Shown: positions 35,332 to 45,213 of the stretch, in pieces
How positions within the stretch are numbered: position 1 is the first letter of the stretch
Layout: each line of letters begins with the position of its first letter
Assembly: GCF_900143095.1 (NCBI RefSeq)
Contig: NZ_FRDA01000013.1
Span: 109,091 to 173,090 of the forward strand
Direction of reading: 5' to 3'
DNA from: Pseudomonas asturiensis
GTDB taxonomy: Bacteria > Pseudomonadota > Gammaproteobacteria > Pseudomonadales > Pseudomonadaceae
Length of the DNA stretch: 64,000 nt
Notes under the pieces: model-generated
Databases searched by the model: none
Seen by the model: only the letters and a program-made list of their open reading frames with translations
Told to the model about the DNA's origin: nothing
Translations under genes and position numbers: made by a program

Positions 35332-36501
35332 ATGGCACTGCCAGTCATTACGGGTTGGTATCATTCCCAGTTCGGAAAGTTTGACCAGCTTGATCCGGAA
35401 CAAATGATGTCGGACGCCGCGCTCGGCGCGCTCCAGCACGCAGACATTTCTGCGGAACAGATAGATTCCGTCCACGTTGGGCATTTCAATGCCGGCTTTC
35501 TTTATCAAGACTTCCCGTCCCCTTTGCTGGCAAACCGTATACCGGAGTTACGCTTCACCCCTTCCGTTCGGGTTGAGAATGCATGCTCCACTGGCTCAGC
35601 CGCCATCTACTCTGCTTTGCAAGCAGTGCTCAGCGGGCAATCCAAGCACGCGCTGGTAGTTGGATTTGAAAAGATGAACACGCTGCCGACAGCAGAGGTC
35701 GGCAAGATTCTGCTCAAATGCTGCTACGCCAAGGAGGAGGCGTTTACCGAAGGCGGGTTTGCCGGAGTATTCGGCACCATCGCGCAGGAGTATTTCGATC
35801 GCTACGGCGATCAGTCAGACGCACTTGCGATGATCGCAGCCAAAAATCACGCCAACGGAGCTTTGAATCCATACGCCCATATGCGCCGTGATTTCGGGTT
35901 TGACTTCTGTCGGACGCCTTCTGAAAAAAACCCCTTCGTTGCAGGGCCTCTAAAGCGCACAGACTGCTCCCTGATTACCGACGGCGCCGCGGCACTAGTG
36001 ATCAGTCGTGAAGATCTTGTGGGAGGCCGGCAGGGTTGCGTGCGGTTCCTGGCGGCATCACAGGTCAATGACTACATGCCACTTTCACGTCGAGACCCGA
36101 CGTTCTTCGAAGGCGCCTCCCGTGCTTGGCAACAAGCCCTATCGACCGCAGGATTGAGTCTGAACGACCTATCCCTGGTGGAGACCCATGACTGCTTCAC
36201 TATCGCAGAACTAATCGAATACGAAGCAATGGGCCTCGCCGAGCGCGGTCAGGGAGCCCGCGTCATTGCCGAAGGCATCAGCCGCAAAGACGGTCGACTG
36301 CCAATCAACCCATCTGGGGGCCTCAAATCCAAAGGCCATCCGATTGGAGCGACCGGTGTATCGATGCATGTAATGGCGGCAATGCAGCTGACTGGCCAAG
36401 CGGGTGAAATGCAGCTCTCTGAAGCCAACCGTGCCGGCGTTTTTAACATGGGGGGGGCTGCAGTAACGAACTATGTGAGCATTTTGGAGCGAGTGAAATG
36501 A
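35332..36501 (+). CDS. Thiolase-family protein (SCP-x/acetyl-CoA acetyltransferase type)
   Basis: 389 residues from the ATG at 35332 (AGAGGAA upstream). The nucleophile Cys lies in VENACSTGSAA, and the C-terminal active-site motif GHPIGATG carries the catalytic His. It shows the single-domain, non-classical thiolase pattern used in degradative pathways. It starts an operon with an acyl-CoA synthetase and two PPC-domain proteins, so it may cleave the CoA ester made by the synthetase. A G8 tract occurs near the C-terminus (about 36450-36457). Confidence 0.88.
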   Translation: MALPVITGWYHSQFGKFDQLDPEQMMSDAALGALQHADISAEQIDSVHVGHFNAGFLYQDFPSPLLANRIPELRFTPSVRVENACSTGSAAIYSALQAVLSGQSKHALVVGFEKMNTLPTAEVGKILLKCCYAKEEAFTEGGFAGVFGTIAQEYFDRYGDQSDALAMIAAKNHANGALNPYAHMRRDFGFDFCRTPSEKNPFVAGPLKRTDCSLITDGAAALVISREDLVGGRQGCVRFLAASQVNDYMPLSRRDPTFFEGASRAWQQALSTAGLSLNDLSLVETHDCFTIAELIEYEAMGLAERGQGARVIAEGISRKDGRLPINPSGGLKSKGHPIGATGVSMHVMAAMQLTGQAGEMQLSEANRAGVFNMGGAAVTNYVSILERVK

Positions 36502-38078
36502 TGGGCATCGATAACGTAATGAACTTGGGTGAACTACTCAATCAAATCGCCCGCCGCTATCCAGATGCGCCTGGCTTTATCCGCGGCTCCAGTGTTCACA
36601 CGTGGAAAGAGATCTCGCATCGTGTGGACAGCGTTGCTGCCGCTCTGCGCGCTCGTGGTCTTGGCAAGGGCGACAAGCTGCTCGTGCATTCACGTAATAA
36701 TCTGCCTCTATTTGAAAGCGCTTGGATCGCCTTTCGATTGGGAATGGTATGGGTACCGACCAACGTGCGGATCACCCCTTCTGAAGCAGCGTACCTGGGC
36801 AGCTCAAGCGGCGCGATTGCTATGCTTTACGACAGCGGCCTAGCTCACTACGTAGACGCCGTGCGCGCCCAATCGCCCGCATTGCGAATTGTCATTTCAA
36901 TTGATGATCCCCGTGAAAGCGAGCTCAGCTACGAGCAGTTGCTGGACGAAGGTGCCTCTGGTCGCGAGGCGTTCCGAGCTGCTGAGGTGACATATCATGA
37001 TCCGCTTTGGTTTTTCTACACGTCTGGCACTACAGGGCACCCAAAAGCCGGTGTTCTGACTCACGGCCAGATGGCGTTCGTCATAAACAATCACATTGCA
37101 GATTTGATGCCGGGCCTGAACAAGGAATCATGCTCACTGGTACTTGCTCCGTTGTCACACGGTGCCGGTATCCACGCCTTGGTCAACGTAGCGCGCGGTG
37201 CAGCCTGCGTATTGCCTGCAGGTGACAAGCTTGATTGCGATGAAGCATGGGGGCTCGTACAAAAGTACAAGGTAGACAACCTGTTTACGGTACCCACCAT
37301 CGTTAAGATGCTCACAGAAGATTCCTCTGTAGATCGGTATGACCACAGTAGCCTGAAGCATGTGATCTATGCAGGTGCACCTATGTACCGAGCTGATCAG
37401 CGCCATGCGTTGAAGAAGCTTGGAAAGGTGCTGGTTCAGTATTACGGGCTTGGCGAGGTGACGGGCAATATTACTGTCCTGCCCGCCGACTGCCACGATC
37501 CCGAGGACACGCCTGAGGCCAAGATTGGTAGTTGCGGTTACCCGCGTACCGGAATACAAGTAGCCATTCTGGCCGAGGACGGTACGGAGCTTGAAACAGG
37601 CGTCGATGGCGAGATTTGCGTGCGCGGCCCGGCTGTATTCAGCGGCTACTACAACAACCCTGAAGCCAATGCAAGTTGCTTTAAGTTTGGATGGTTTCAT
37701 ACTGGCGATCTGGGCCATGTCGATGAACAGGGTTACCTGTTCATCACTGGGCGTGCTTCGGACATGTATATCTCTGGCGGTTCGAACGTTTACCCAAGAG
37801 AGATCGAAGAGGCGTTGCTCTCTCACCCGTCGGTCAACGAAGCAGCTGTGCTCGGGCTTCCTGACGCCAAGTGGGGGGAATGCGGCTGTGCAGTTATCGT
37901 GACCACATCTGACGTTACCGACGAGGAGCTGTTTGCTCACCTAGAGCCAAGGATCGCCCGGTACAAGTGGCCTAAACGCTTCGTTCGCTGGAGTGAGATG
38001 CCCAAATCGGGTTACGGCAAGATTGTCAAAAAGCAAATCCGCACAATGCTGGAAGAGCGTGAGGAGTTAGCGCTATGA
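36498..38078 (+). CDS. AMP-forming acyl-CoA synthetase
   Basis: 526 residues of the ANL superfamily. FFYTSGTTGHPKAGVLTHG is the P-loop, YYGLGEVTG the adenine-binding region, GWFHTGDLG the hinge with the conserved Asp, and SGYGKIVKK holds the catalytic Lys. It would activate the carboxylate imported by the TRAP system to its CoA ester for the thiolase. It overlaps the thiolase stop by 4 bp (ATGA) and the next gene by 4 bp. Fatty or aryl acid preference cannot be told by eye. Confidence 0.9.
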   Translation: MMGIDNVMNLGELLNQIARRYPDAPGFIRGSSVHTWKEISHRVDSVAAALRARGLGKGDKLLVHSRNNLPLFESAWIAFRLGMVWVPTNVRITPSEAAYLGSSSGAIAMLYDSGLAHYVDAVRAQSPALRIVISIDDPRESELSYEQLLDEGASGREAFRAAEVTYHDPLWFFYTSGTTGHPKAGVLTHGQMAFVINNHIADLMPGLNKESCSLVLAPLSHGAGIHALVNVARGAACVLPAGDKLDCDEAWGLVQKYKVDNLFTVPTIVKMLTEDSSVDRYDHSSLKHVIYAGAPMYRADQRHALKKLGKVLVQYYGLGEVTGNITVLPADCHDPEDTPEAKIGSCGYPRTGIQVAILAEDGTELETGVDGEICVRGPAVFSGYYNNPEANASCFKFGWFHTGDLGHVDEQGYLFITGRASDMYISGGSNVYPREIEEALLSHPSVNEAAVLGLPDAKWGECGCAVIVTTSDVTDEELFAHLEPRIARYKWPKRFVRWSEMPKSGYGKIVKKQIRTMLEEREELAL

Positions 38079-38626
38079 CCCCTCATTTCAAAGACTCTAA
38101 TGGTGTGCGCATGTTCGTTCATGCAGGCGAGCCTCAAGGCCGCCGTCTGTTAGATCATGAAGTCCAGTCCTCCAACGAACTACGCATTGTACTTCCCTTG
38201 GGCAGCAATGTCGGCGCAGAGCTGGTAGCAGCGCTGCAGGGCCAGCAGTTCAGCAGTGCAGTCGGACGCATTTTGTGCGGTGGCGCGGGCCATCTGAGTT
38301 ATCACCGGATGGAGTCCACTGACAAGCTATGCCGGCCATACGACTATGGAACACCCGTAGTCCTGGACGGATACATCACATTCATCAGCGGCTCTATCAT
38401 CATAGGTCGTGATACCTGCGGGGAGTTATTGTTTCACTGTCATGCAGGCTTTATCGACCGTAACGGCTGCCAGCACGGAGGGCATGTATTGCTGAACCAG
38501 TTGTTTGTCGGTAGCGAAAACCTCGTAATTCAGCTTTGCCTGTTCGATAACGTGACGTACCAGCTGCAGCCGGATGGTGAAACTCACTTCACCCTGTTTT
38601 ACCCGGTATTACAGGAGGCCATATGA
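38075..38626 (+). CDS. PPC/DUF296-domain protein, first copy
   Basis: 183 residues. The second half shows the PPC (DUF296) pattern: a VVLDGYITFISGSIIIG strand pair followed by LLFHCHAGFIDRNGCQHGGHVL, with several His and Cys that could bind metal. The domain is a small trimeric fold known from AT-hook plant proteins and from bacterial proteins of unclear function. It overlaps the acyl-CoA synthetase and the next PPC gene by 4 bp each, so all four are one transcript. The role in the pathway is unknown. Confidence 0.7.
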   Translation: MTPHFKDSNGVRMFVHAGEPQGRRLLDHEVQSSNELRIVLPLGSNVGAELVAALQGQQFSSAVGRILCGGAGHLSYHRMESTDKLCRPYDYGTPVVLDGYITFISGSIIIGRDTCGELLFHCHAGFIDRNGCQHGGHVLLNQLFVGSENLVIQLCLFDNVTYQLQPDGETHFTLFYPVLQEAI

Positions 38627-39033
38627 GCAACGCTCTAACTCTGGATGCAAACTCAGAATCCACTACCGTCCAAAAGGGCAGCCTGGGCCGATTGATAATC
38701 GCCCGACTGAAACCCAATGAAGACATCATTGAAAGCGCTGAAGCACTGTGCAGCCAGCACGGTGTCAAATTTGCGGTGGTTCGCAGCGGCCTAGGAAGTC
38801 TAATTGATGCCGAGCTTAACTACCTAGGTCGCCAAGGAATGAAAAAAATAGATGTACCAGGGCCTGGCGTGGAAATTTTAAGCTTGAGCGGCGAGGTGGT
38901 TTCTGGACAGAGCAGATTACAGGCGGTTGTAGCAGATACCGAGGGGAAGATTTATGCCGGGCGCTTGGAGCGGGGACGAAACCTTTCGTTCATTACTATC
39001 GAAATGACCCTACAAGAATGGCTACCAGAATAA
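38623..39033 (+). CDS. PPC/DUF296-domain protein, second copy
   Basis: 136 residues of the same PPC/DUF296 fold, visible as LIIARLKPNEDIIESAEALCSQHGVKFAVVRSGLGSLIDAELNYL and VEILSLSGEVV. It lacks the His/Cys-rich GGH strand of the first copy, so the two probably form a mixed complex with one metal-binding partner. Last gene of the sigma-54-controlled thiolase operon. Confidence 0.75.
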   Translation: MSNALTLDANSESTTVQKGSLGRLIIARLKPNEDIIESAEALCSQHGVKFAVVRSGLGSLIDAELNYLGRQGMKKIDVPGPGVEILSLSGEVVSGQSRLQAVVADTEGKIYAGRLERGRNLSFITIEMTLQEWLPE

Positions 39034-39402
39034 TCCTCAGGTATCTGGTCAAGTATAACCGAGGGGGATGACGAACTCATTATCGGCGATCGGCTATCCA
39101 ACTTCTGTAGATAATGTGGGGTGACTATTATCAGTCCGCCCTAAATCCTACAATATCCTCTTGCCTCTTGGACTGTCCTAAGACGAGATCATGACGGCGG
39201 CGAGTCGGCCTCAATTATGTAGCAACGGGTGGCAATGTAGGGGGCGTGGCTGCTGGGTGAGCCATAGTTTTGCAATACGTAGCAATCCCGAAATAGAAGA
39301 AATAGCAACTCTCAAAAAAGATCGCGATTGATCCTTAACCTTTGCAAATCCAATTAAAGCAGCGTCCGGACGCTCCCACCAAGCGTCCGGGCATTTTTGA
39401 CA
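39034..39402. other. Intergenic gap between convergent operons
   Basis: 369 bp holding the hairpin terminator at its right end; the remainder shows nothing that can be supported. Confidence 0.45.
39366..39398. terminator. Hairpin terminator shared by convergent transcripts
   Basis: CCGGACGCT at 39366-39374 and AGCGTCCGG at 39382-39390 form a perfect 9-bp stem with a 7-nt loop, followed by GCATTTTT on the plus strand. It ends transcription of the thiolase operon and sits just past the D-lactate dehydrogenase stop on the other strand. Confidence 0.75.
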
Positions 39403-41124
39403 TTAATGCCAGTGCCTACACTTCGAAAGCTTCCCTACTCCAGGATTAAACATGTTGCAAGGATCTAGTTCCTGATAAAACTTCTTAAGCGCTGGCTTCG
39501 CCGGGTACAAATGCCCCACATTATGCTCGGCAGGATACTCAGCGCCGCGCTCATCGAGTAGCTTCCACATCGCGTGCTCGATATCGAGACAATTACTTCC
39601 CTTACGCACGATATAATCCTGATGAAAAACGTGACAGAAGAAGTGTCCGTAATACATCTTTACGATCATTTGCTGATCAATGTTTTCGGGTAAGGTCTCG
39701 AACCAATCTGAGTCGTTTCGAGCCAATGCAATATCCAAAGCAACAATTTCCTCCACAGCATCGTCATGAATCGCTCGGTACCGCACGGCTGCTCCGGCAG
39801 CGGCGAACCGATGCAGGAATGCTTTTGCGCCCTCATCACCCGTGCAACGGAAGTAATCTCCGTCTCGCCCTACGAACAGATCGCTGAGCATAGCTTCCGT
39901 CTGGGCAATGGTGTCTTTTGAAACCTTGAGCATCAAATGGTGCTCAAAACGCTCGCGGAAACTCTGCATCCGGACGGGTAGATGATCAGGAAAGCATCGA
40001 GCCATAAACTGAAGAGCGCGGTCAGCAAAGTTCGATGGGAGCCACCCAAATCGATTCAACTTAGTGTCCACCAAGCTCTTAAGCGCGAACATCTTCGGCA
40101 ATCGCTGTGTACCAAAATGGTGGATCATCAAGAAGGTGTCTTTACCGTACTCAGCAGCGATATCATATGCATCCCTGTGCATGTATTCCCCAGCGATAGG
40201 GAGCTGGGGAAAGTTTTCCAGCATCTGCCTACGGATTCGCGTCAGGTCAGCCGTATCGTTACTCCCTATGTAGTAAACTGCTGTCTCTTTCTCCGCAGGG
40301 AACGTATCCAGACGGACGGCGAAGACGGCGAGCTTGCCAGCGCTGCCGCTGGCTTCATGCAGTCGCTGAGGATCAGCGTTGAAACGAGCTGGCGTGGGCG
40401 CATCGACATCCCTGACATATTCGGCATATCCGTCATCAGATCCGCGGCCGGCATCTGGCTGAATGTCGGTTTCTAAGTACAACCGCATCTCTAGATTGTG
40501 AAGAATTTCCTCAGGCGTCCCCCCTAACGTGACCCCTAGATGGTTGATCAGACTAAGCTCACCTTCTGAGTCGACCTGCGCATACAACGCCATCTCGGTA
40601 AAAGCCGGGCCACGACGAATAAGGGATCCCCCTGAGTTGTTGCAAACGCCGCCAAACACCGAGGCACCTATGCATGATGAGCCAATCACGGAATGCGGCT
40701 CGCGACCCAATGGTTTGAGCACCTTCTCAAGTTGATCCAGAGTTGACCCGGGGAAACAGATCACTTGCCGGCCGTTCTCTATGACCTGGACGCGGCGCAT
40801 TCTCAGCGTGCTGATAATCACTACCTCACGGTCGTAGACGCCATCAGGGGTAGAGCCACCAGTCAGTCCGGTGTTGGCGGCCTGCATGATAATGACCTTA
40901 TCTGCGGCGACGCATGCCTTCACTACCTGCCATTGCTCCAGCAGTGAACCTGGCTGTACCACAGCCAATGCAGTTCCCGTACCAAATCGAAATCCGTGGC
41001 GAAAGCGTACGGTGTCATTGGTTTCAGTTAATACGTGAGCAGCACCAACAATCGTTTGAAACTGGGCGATGAGCTCTGAAACACTAAGTACCCGATCAGA
41101 AACCGCAGCAGTGTTAGCTGTCAT
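39403..41124 (-). CDS. dld: FAD-dependent D-lactate dehydrogenase
   Basis: 573 residues like E. coli Dld, a membrane-associated quinone-linked D-lactate oxidase. The FAD-binding region (IIMQAANTGLTGGSTPDG, VIGSSCIGASVFGGVCNNSGGSLIRRGPAFT) is intact and the C-terminal membrane-binding segment (DYIVRKGSNCLDIEHAMWKLLDERGAEYPAEHNVGHLY) is typical. The length fits. It is divergent from a LysR gene and ends at a shared terminator, so it is a one-gene unit feeding electrons from D-lactate to the respiratory chain. Confidence 0.92.
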   Translation of the reverse strand: MTANTAAVSDRVLSVSELIAQFQTIVGAAHVLTETNDTVRFRHGFRFGTGTALAVVQPGSLLEQWQVVKACVAADKVIIMQAANTGLTGGSTPDGVYDREVVIISTLRMRRVQVIENGRQVICFPGSTLDQLEKVLKPLGREPHSVIGSSCIGASVFGGVCNNSGGSLIRRGPAFTEMALYAQVDSEGELSLINHLGVTLGGTPEEILHNLEMRLYLETDIQPDAGRGSDDGYAEYVRDVDAPTPARFNADPQRLHEASGSAGKLAVFAVRLDTFPAEKETAVYYIGSNDTADLTRIRRQMLENFPQLPIAGEYMHRDAYDIAAEYGKDTFLMIHHFGTQRLPKMFALKSLVDTKLNRFGWLPSNFADRALQFMARCFPDHLPVRMQSFRERFEHHLMLKVSKDTIAQTEAMLSDLFVGRDGDYFRCTGDEGAKAFLHRFAAAGAAVRYRAIHDDAVEEIVALDIALARNDSDWFETLPENIDQQMIVKMYYGHFFCHVFHQDYIVRKGSNCLDIEHAMWKLLDERGAEYPAEHNVGHLYPAKPALKKFYQELDPCNMFNPGVGKLSKCRHWH

Positions 41125-41247
41125 GGTAAGGCTCGCAAGTTAGCGCGCTCATGCGCGCGAGATTTATTGTGCCTCGGAAGATATTGTCGGCAGCTCCATC
41201 ATTCAAATATATTGTTGTGATTAATCAATCATTATCGGTGATCAATC

Positions 41248-42150
41248 ATGGAGCTTCGGCATCTGCGCTATTTTGTAGCTCTTGCAGAGGAGCGCCACTT
41301 CGGGCGTGCGGCTGAACGTCTGCACATCGTTCAGCCCGCCCTAAGCATGCAAATACGAGATCTTGAGAACGAACTAGGCACCGCCCTTCTGATACGAACC
41401 AGTCGCCGAGTAGAGGTGACCGAGGCGGGCGCAATTTTTTACGAAGAAGCTCTACGTGTTTTGGCCCAAGCAGAACGTGCGGTGACCGTGGGACAAAGAA
41501 TAGGCCGTGGAGAGATTGGGCTAATTCGGGTGGGCTACTCAGAAAACGCCGCCCTTGCCGGGATAGTGACTCAAGCACTCCGAGAGTTTCGTCGCCAATA
41601 CCCAGACGCGCAGATGGAGCTCTCAGAGGTATCCCCATTTGCCCAAGCTGCAGCGCTACTTGAAGATCAGATTGACGTAGGGTTCACCCCACCTTTTCAC
41701 CAGAACCTACCTGAGGGCTTGACGAGAATCCCTCTGAGCGATAGTCAGTGGATGATTGGCCTGAGCTCTGAGCACCCCCTCGCGGCGGAATCTGAATTGG
41801 GAGGAAGAGACCTGCGTAACCAAAGTTTCGTGGTCTGTGCAGAGCCCTATGCTGATGAGGCCCAAGCTGCAGTGCTTCGCAGGCTGATCGGTCAAGAGCC
41901 GAAAATCGCCATACGTACGCCCAACTGGATTACGGTGCTGACTCTGGCATCAGCAGGCTATGGGATGGCGTTGGTGCCGTCTTCACTTTCAAGCGTGCCC
42001 ATTGAAGGAGTCGCCTATCGCCCTATAAGAGCATTCAAGGAGCGGTCGCATCTGAATCTAGTGGTTCGAGACAACGAATACAGGCCTGTTGCGATCGCCT
42101 TCATCTCGGTGGTGCGGTCACTTATTGAGGGCAAAAAACTGTTTAGGTGA
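41248..42150 (+). CDS. LysR-family regulator next to dld
   Basis: 300 residues. The helix-turn-helix ELRHLRYFVALAEERHFGRAAERLHIVQPALSMQI is followed by the two-lobe effector domain. It is divergent from dld with the palindrome TGATTAATCA at 41218-41227 in the 123-bp gap, a plausible LysR site. It likely controls dld in response to lactate or a related acid, and may also affect the outer-membrane protein gene downstream. Confidence 0.87.
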   Translation: MELRHLRYFVALAEERHFGRAAERLHIVQPALSMQIRDLENELGTALLIRTSRRVEVTEAGAIFYEEALRVLAQAERAVTVGQRIGRGEIGLIRVGYSENAALAGIVTQALREFRRQYPDAQMELSEVSPFAQAAALLEDQIDVGFTPPFHQNLPEGLTRIPLSDSQWMIGLSSEHPLAAESELGGRDLRNQSFVVCAEPYADEAQAAVLRRLIGQEPKIAIRTPNWITVLTLASAGYGMALVPSSLSSVPIEGVAYRPIRAFKERSHLNLVVRDNEYRPVAIAFISVVRSLIEGKKLFR

Positions 42151-42541
42151 CAGGCCGCGCCACCTGGAAAAGATGTCCAAGAGGGGGGTGTCCGCAGGGC
42201 CTAGAGGATCCACCCTCAAATGATTAGGGTTTTCACGCTCGTTAATACGTTGGTTCGGCCTGCCCACTACAGGTAATAAATTAGCCCCAGCCTTGAATCC
42301 GGCTGTCGTATTATGTCCTATTGACGATTTTTTTTGTCCATCCCCTGCTCTCTTTCCTCGACCTAGCTTCACAGGCGGATACTTCTATCTCGGTGTCCGA
42401 ATCAGTCAACAACGCTGGCGCGCAAAATCAAGCATCAATGTTCTACTTCTACAAAAATGAAACCTCAAACCTGTAGGGGCCCACATAACGCCTCACGCAT
42501 CCAGAACAATTTGTACTGCCAAGACACCAAAGGAAATAATA
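42151..42541. other. Intergenic gap, nothing recognised
   Basis: 391 bp between the LysR gene and the Phenol_MetA_deg-type gene. Only short shadow frames are visible, and no clear hairpin or operator was found. Confidence 0.4.
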
Positions 42542-43441
42542 ATGAAGTCTAGAGCGTATATATCTACAATCGGTAGGTTGGGGAGCATTGCGGCTTTAAC
42601 TTGGGCAAGTAACTCTTATGCTGGCCTTGATTTGGATATGACTGACTTCGTTCCAGCGCCTCCAGGAACAGACGCTATACTGTCGTATACAACTTTCGCA
42701 AAACGAAGCTCTTACACTGCCAATGGCGAAGCCAAGATTGACAGAGACACGAATCTGAACTCCGTTACGGAGATCGTACGATACGTGCATTACATGGACT
42801 TGGGCGGCTATACGTTCGCACCCCAAGTTCTCGTTCCTTTCGCACATCTCTACGATGGAAAGATCGGCGGCGCATCCTTGGGTGACTCTTCAGGAATGGG
42901 AGATACGATTCTCGCGGCTCCACTATGGCTGTTGAATGGAGAAGATACCAAATTTGTGGTGGTACCTTACCTTTTTGTCCCAATAGGTTCCTACGATAGC
43001 GATAAAGACCTTAACGTTGGTGAAAATCGGTGGAAATTCGACTTGCAAATGGGCGGCACCCAAAAAATAGCGGACGACTTTCTTCTCCAGGGCTCTGTCG
43101 AGACTATGTGGTATGGTTCGAATAATGATGCCAGTGCGGGCAATCGAACGAAGTTAGAGCAGGACAACAGTTACCAAGCCCAGCTTTGGCTTTCTTACAC
43201 CCCTCCCACTGATAAACGGTGGACATTTGGTGCTGGCTACTCAAAAACCTGGGCGGGCGAACAGGCGATTGACGGCGTCGACAATGGGGTTGCAACCAAG
43301 GTGTCGCAAGCCCGACTGCAAGCGTCTAGATTTATTACCCCGACCTTCCAGCTACAGGGGCTTGTACAGCGAGATTTGGAGATGGAGGGAGGCTTCAAGG
43401 AAGATTTCCACTTCACCCTCCGAGTCCTGAAGGTTTTGTAA
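42542..43441 (+). CDS. Phenol_MetA_deg-type outer-membrane transport protein
   Basis: 299 residues with a signal peptide ending NSYAG and a strand-rich body with alternating aromatic residues and a final LRVLKVL strand, typical of the family annotated as involved in the meta-pathway of phenol degradation. Such proteins probably form small outer-membrane channels for hydrophobic or aromatic compounds. It stands alone, preceded by the RBS AAAGGAAATAAT, and a hairpin follows the gene. Uptake of a nitrile or aromatic substrate for the adjacent cluster is an inference. Confidence 0.75.
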   Translation: MKSRAYISTIGRLGSIAALTWASNSYAGLDLDMTDFVPAPPGTDAILSYTTFAKRSSYTANGEAKIDRDTNLNSVTEIVRYVHYMDLGGYTFAPQVLVPFAHLYDGKIGGASLGDSSGMGDTILAAPLWLLNGEDTKFVVVPYLFVPIGSYDSDKDLNVGENRWKFDLQMGGTQKIADDFLLQGSVETMWYGSNNDASAGNRTKLEQDNSYQAQLWLSYTPPTDKRWTFGAGYSKTWAGEQAIDGVDNGVATKVSQARLQASRFITPTFQLQGLVQRDLEMEGGFKEDFHFTLRVLKVL

Positions 43442-43466
43442 AAGCTTTGTAGCGATGAACCGTTAT

Positions 43467-43500
43467 AGCCACCCAAGCAAGCGGTATTGCTTAGGTGGCT
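43467..43500. terminator. Long hairpin after the Phenol_MetA_deg-type gene
   Basis: AGCCACCCAAGCAA at 43467-43480 pairs with TTGCTTAGGTGGCT at 43487-43500 (13 of 14 pairs, 6-nt loop), 26 bp after the stop codon. There is no strong T-run downstream, so it may act with Rho or stabilise the mRNA end. Confidence 0.55.
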
Positions 43501-44027
43501 TCGTACACCAAGCCCCGCACACCCCGCTTGGCCTACAACGCTACCAACTTCCCACCGATGCACTCGATCACTGGACGGGCCACTCCCTCAATCGGTTGAT
43601 CAGCAGGCGTCACATTTCCCTGCCAGAAACAGGGAGCCGACAAGTCCACCCTCCTAACGCGACGACGCCCAGTGACTCATTAGCACAGAATGTCTCCCGC
43701 CGTGTTGCATTACGAACGACCCCACTTCGCCTTCCAGGACTGTGGTCTTAGGCCCCGTGAGAGTGCCAGCGCCTACGAGGTTCTGACGGGACTGATAGAT
43801 ACCAAGCCGTGGAAAAAACCAGCCCTCGGAAGCGGCACCAGTACAGCGCATTGCGTCCTAGAGCGCACCACTGACGGTCGGCATGAGGACATTCTTGCGA
43901 CCAGTCATAGCCAAAATCGCCAGCGCACCCTAGTGGCGCGAAAATTGCTATGAGCTATTACGGATTACGGGTAGGCCCGATGGTTGGTCGCCAAGAGACA
44001 TAATGCGGTGTGCTGGGGGAGGTAAAC
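43501..44027. other. Intergenic gap with an unassigned relic frame
   Basis: The region before the AraC gene. A leftward frame at about 43654-43851 contains QNLVGAGTLTGPKTTVLEGEVGSFV, which vaguely recalls FAH-family proteins, but it has stops on either side and no family is certain. Otherwise no gene is seen. Confidence 0.3.
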
Positions 44028-45017
44028 ATGATCGGGTGTTTGAAAAAAGAATCGGTAACGGTTGATCGTGTACCGTTTATATTCGATACAGCATCGGTGG
44101 GCTACGAGCGTGCTTTTGACTACTGGTCAGAAGCCGTAACAGCACATTTCAGCCCAACACAAAACACCATGACCTTGCCTAGAACAGCTTTTTATGGCCG
44201 TATGGAAATTCTCCCGGTCGGACTGTTGAACGTGTCCCACCTTAAAACTAGTGCGATGCGGAATGTGAGAGATCTGTGGTCGTTGCGCAACATTCCGAAT
44301 GACGATTTTTTCGTAATGGCAGTAGATGGCGGGGCCGGCGGTAAGCTATCCCAGCTCGGCAGAGATGTATTCCTCGGCCCGGGCGACCTAATGATTTACG
44401 ATTCTGCACGCGAGTTTTCGTTCGAGTTCCTTGGCGAAACTGATGTTTATCTCGCACAGGTTCCAAGACGTCATTTAGAAGCCCGTATCAGAAACCCCGA
44501 AAGCCTTATTGCCCGGGCTATCAGCCATAAGGATCCACTTGGTTGCATGTTGCTCACAATGGTCAAAAGCTTCATGCAGCTTGACCATGGTTTTAACCCT
44601 CACAACCTAACCAGTCTCAGTAAAAGCTTCGTTGACATGCTGGCGTCGTCGCTAGAGTGCAGCCTGATCAACTCCGAGCTTTCCAACGCTCATAGCAATT
44701 TGCTGGAAAAAGCAAAAAACATTATAAGTAGAAGCTTGGAAGATCCGGACTTTGACGTAAATCAACTGGCATACTCTTTGGGCTCGTCACCAAGGACGAT
44801 TTGTAGAGTTTTTGCGGCCGAAGGCACCACTGCCACTAAATATATTTGGCAGAATAGGCTCATATTGGCTCGCGATCTCATCAGTGAAGGTAACATAAAA
44901 CAAGTTAGCCAAATTGCATTGCGCTGTGGCTTCAACGACTTTTCCCACTTTAGCCGATCCTTCAAGAAGGAATTTAATACCACTCCCAAGCAGCTTCTAA
45001 ATTCACGCCTGGCGTAG
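44028..45017 (+). CDS. AraC-family regulator of the nitrile cluster
   Basis: 329 residues from the ATG at 44028, which has GGGGAGG 5 bp upstream. The N-terminal ~200 residues match the AraC-binding-2 ligand domain found in NitR/OruR-like regulators. Two C-terminal helix-turn-helices follow (FDVNQLAYSLGSSPRTICRVFAAEG and VSQIALRCGFNDFSHFSRSFKKEF). It precedes the amidase by about 200 bp in the same direction, and such regulators commonly activate nitrilase or nitrile hydratase genes when a nitrile or amide is present. Confidence 0.88.
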   Translation: MIGCLKKESVTVDRVPFIFDTASVGYERAFDYWSEAVTAHFSPTQNTMTLPRTAFYGRMEILPVGLLNVSHLKTSAMRNVRDLWSLRNIPNDDFFVMAVDGGAGGKLSQLGRDVFLGPGDLMIYDSAREFSFEFLGETDVYLAQVPRRHLEARIRNPESLIARAISHKDPLGCMLLTMVKSFMQLDHGFNPHNLTSLSKSFVDMLASSLECSLINSELSNAHSNLLEKAKNIISRSLEDPDFDVNQLAYSLGSSPRTICRVFAAEGTTATKYIWQNRLILARDLISEGNIKQVSQIALRCGFNDFSHFSRSFKKEFNTTPKQLLNSRLA

Positions 45018-45213
45018 TCCAGCGTCGCCCCCCCCTCCTCCAAGCCTGCTTTTACTGTGATCTAACCTCCCCTTCCCCCACCTCCATGGCGGGCGTGGTC
45101 AATTTTTCTGTCCGCTAGGGCCAAGCCGGCAATCCCAATCGGCCGGTAAAATCGCGCACATGCCATGCAAGATTAAGTCTTGTCGAACCAATAGTTAGAA
45201 ATGTGGAGCGCAT

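Noticed and set aside
36447..36460. G8 tract in the thiolase gene as phase variation
   Set aside because: It lies near the C-terminus and no repeated gene set or regulatory logic supports a switch; only mentioned with the adaptor tract.
43654..43851. Possible fumarylacetoacetate-hydrolase-like remnant
   Set aside because: The short GAGTLTGP similarity is too weak and the frame has stops at both sides; not called as a gene.
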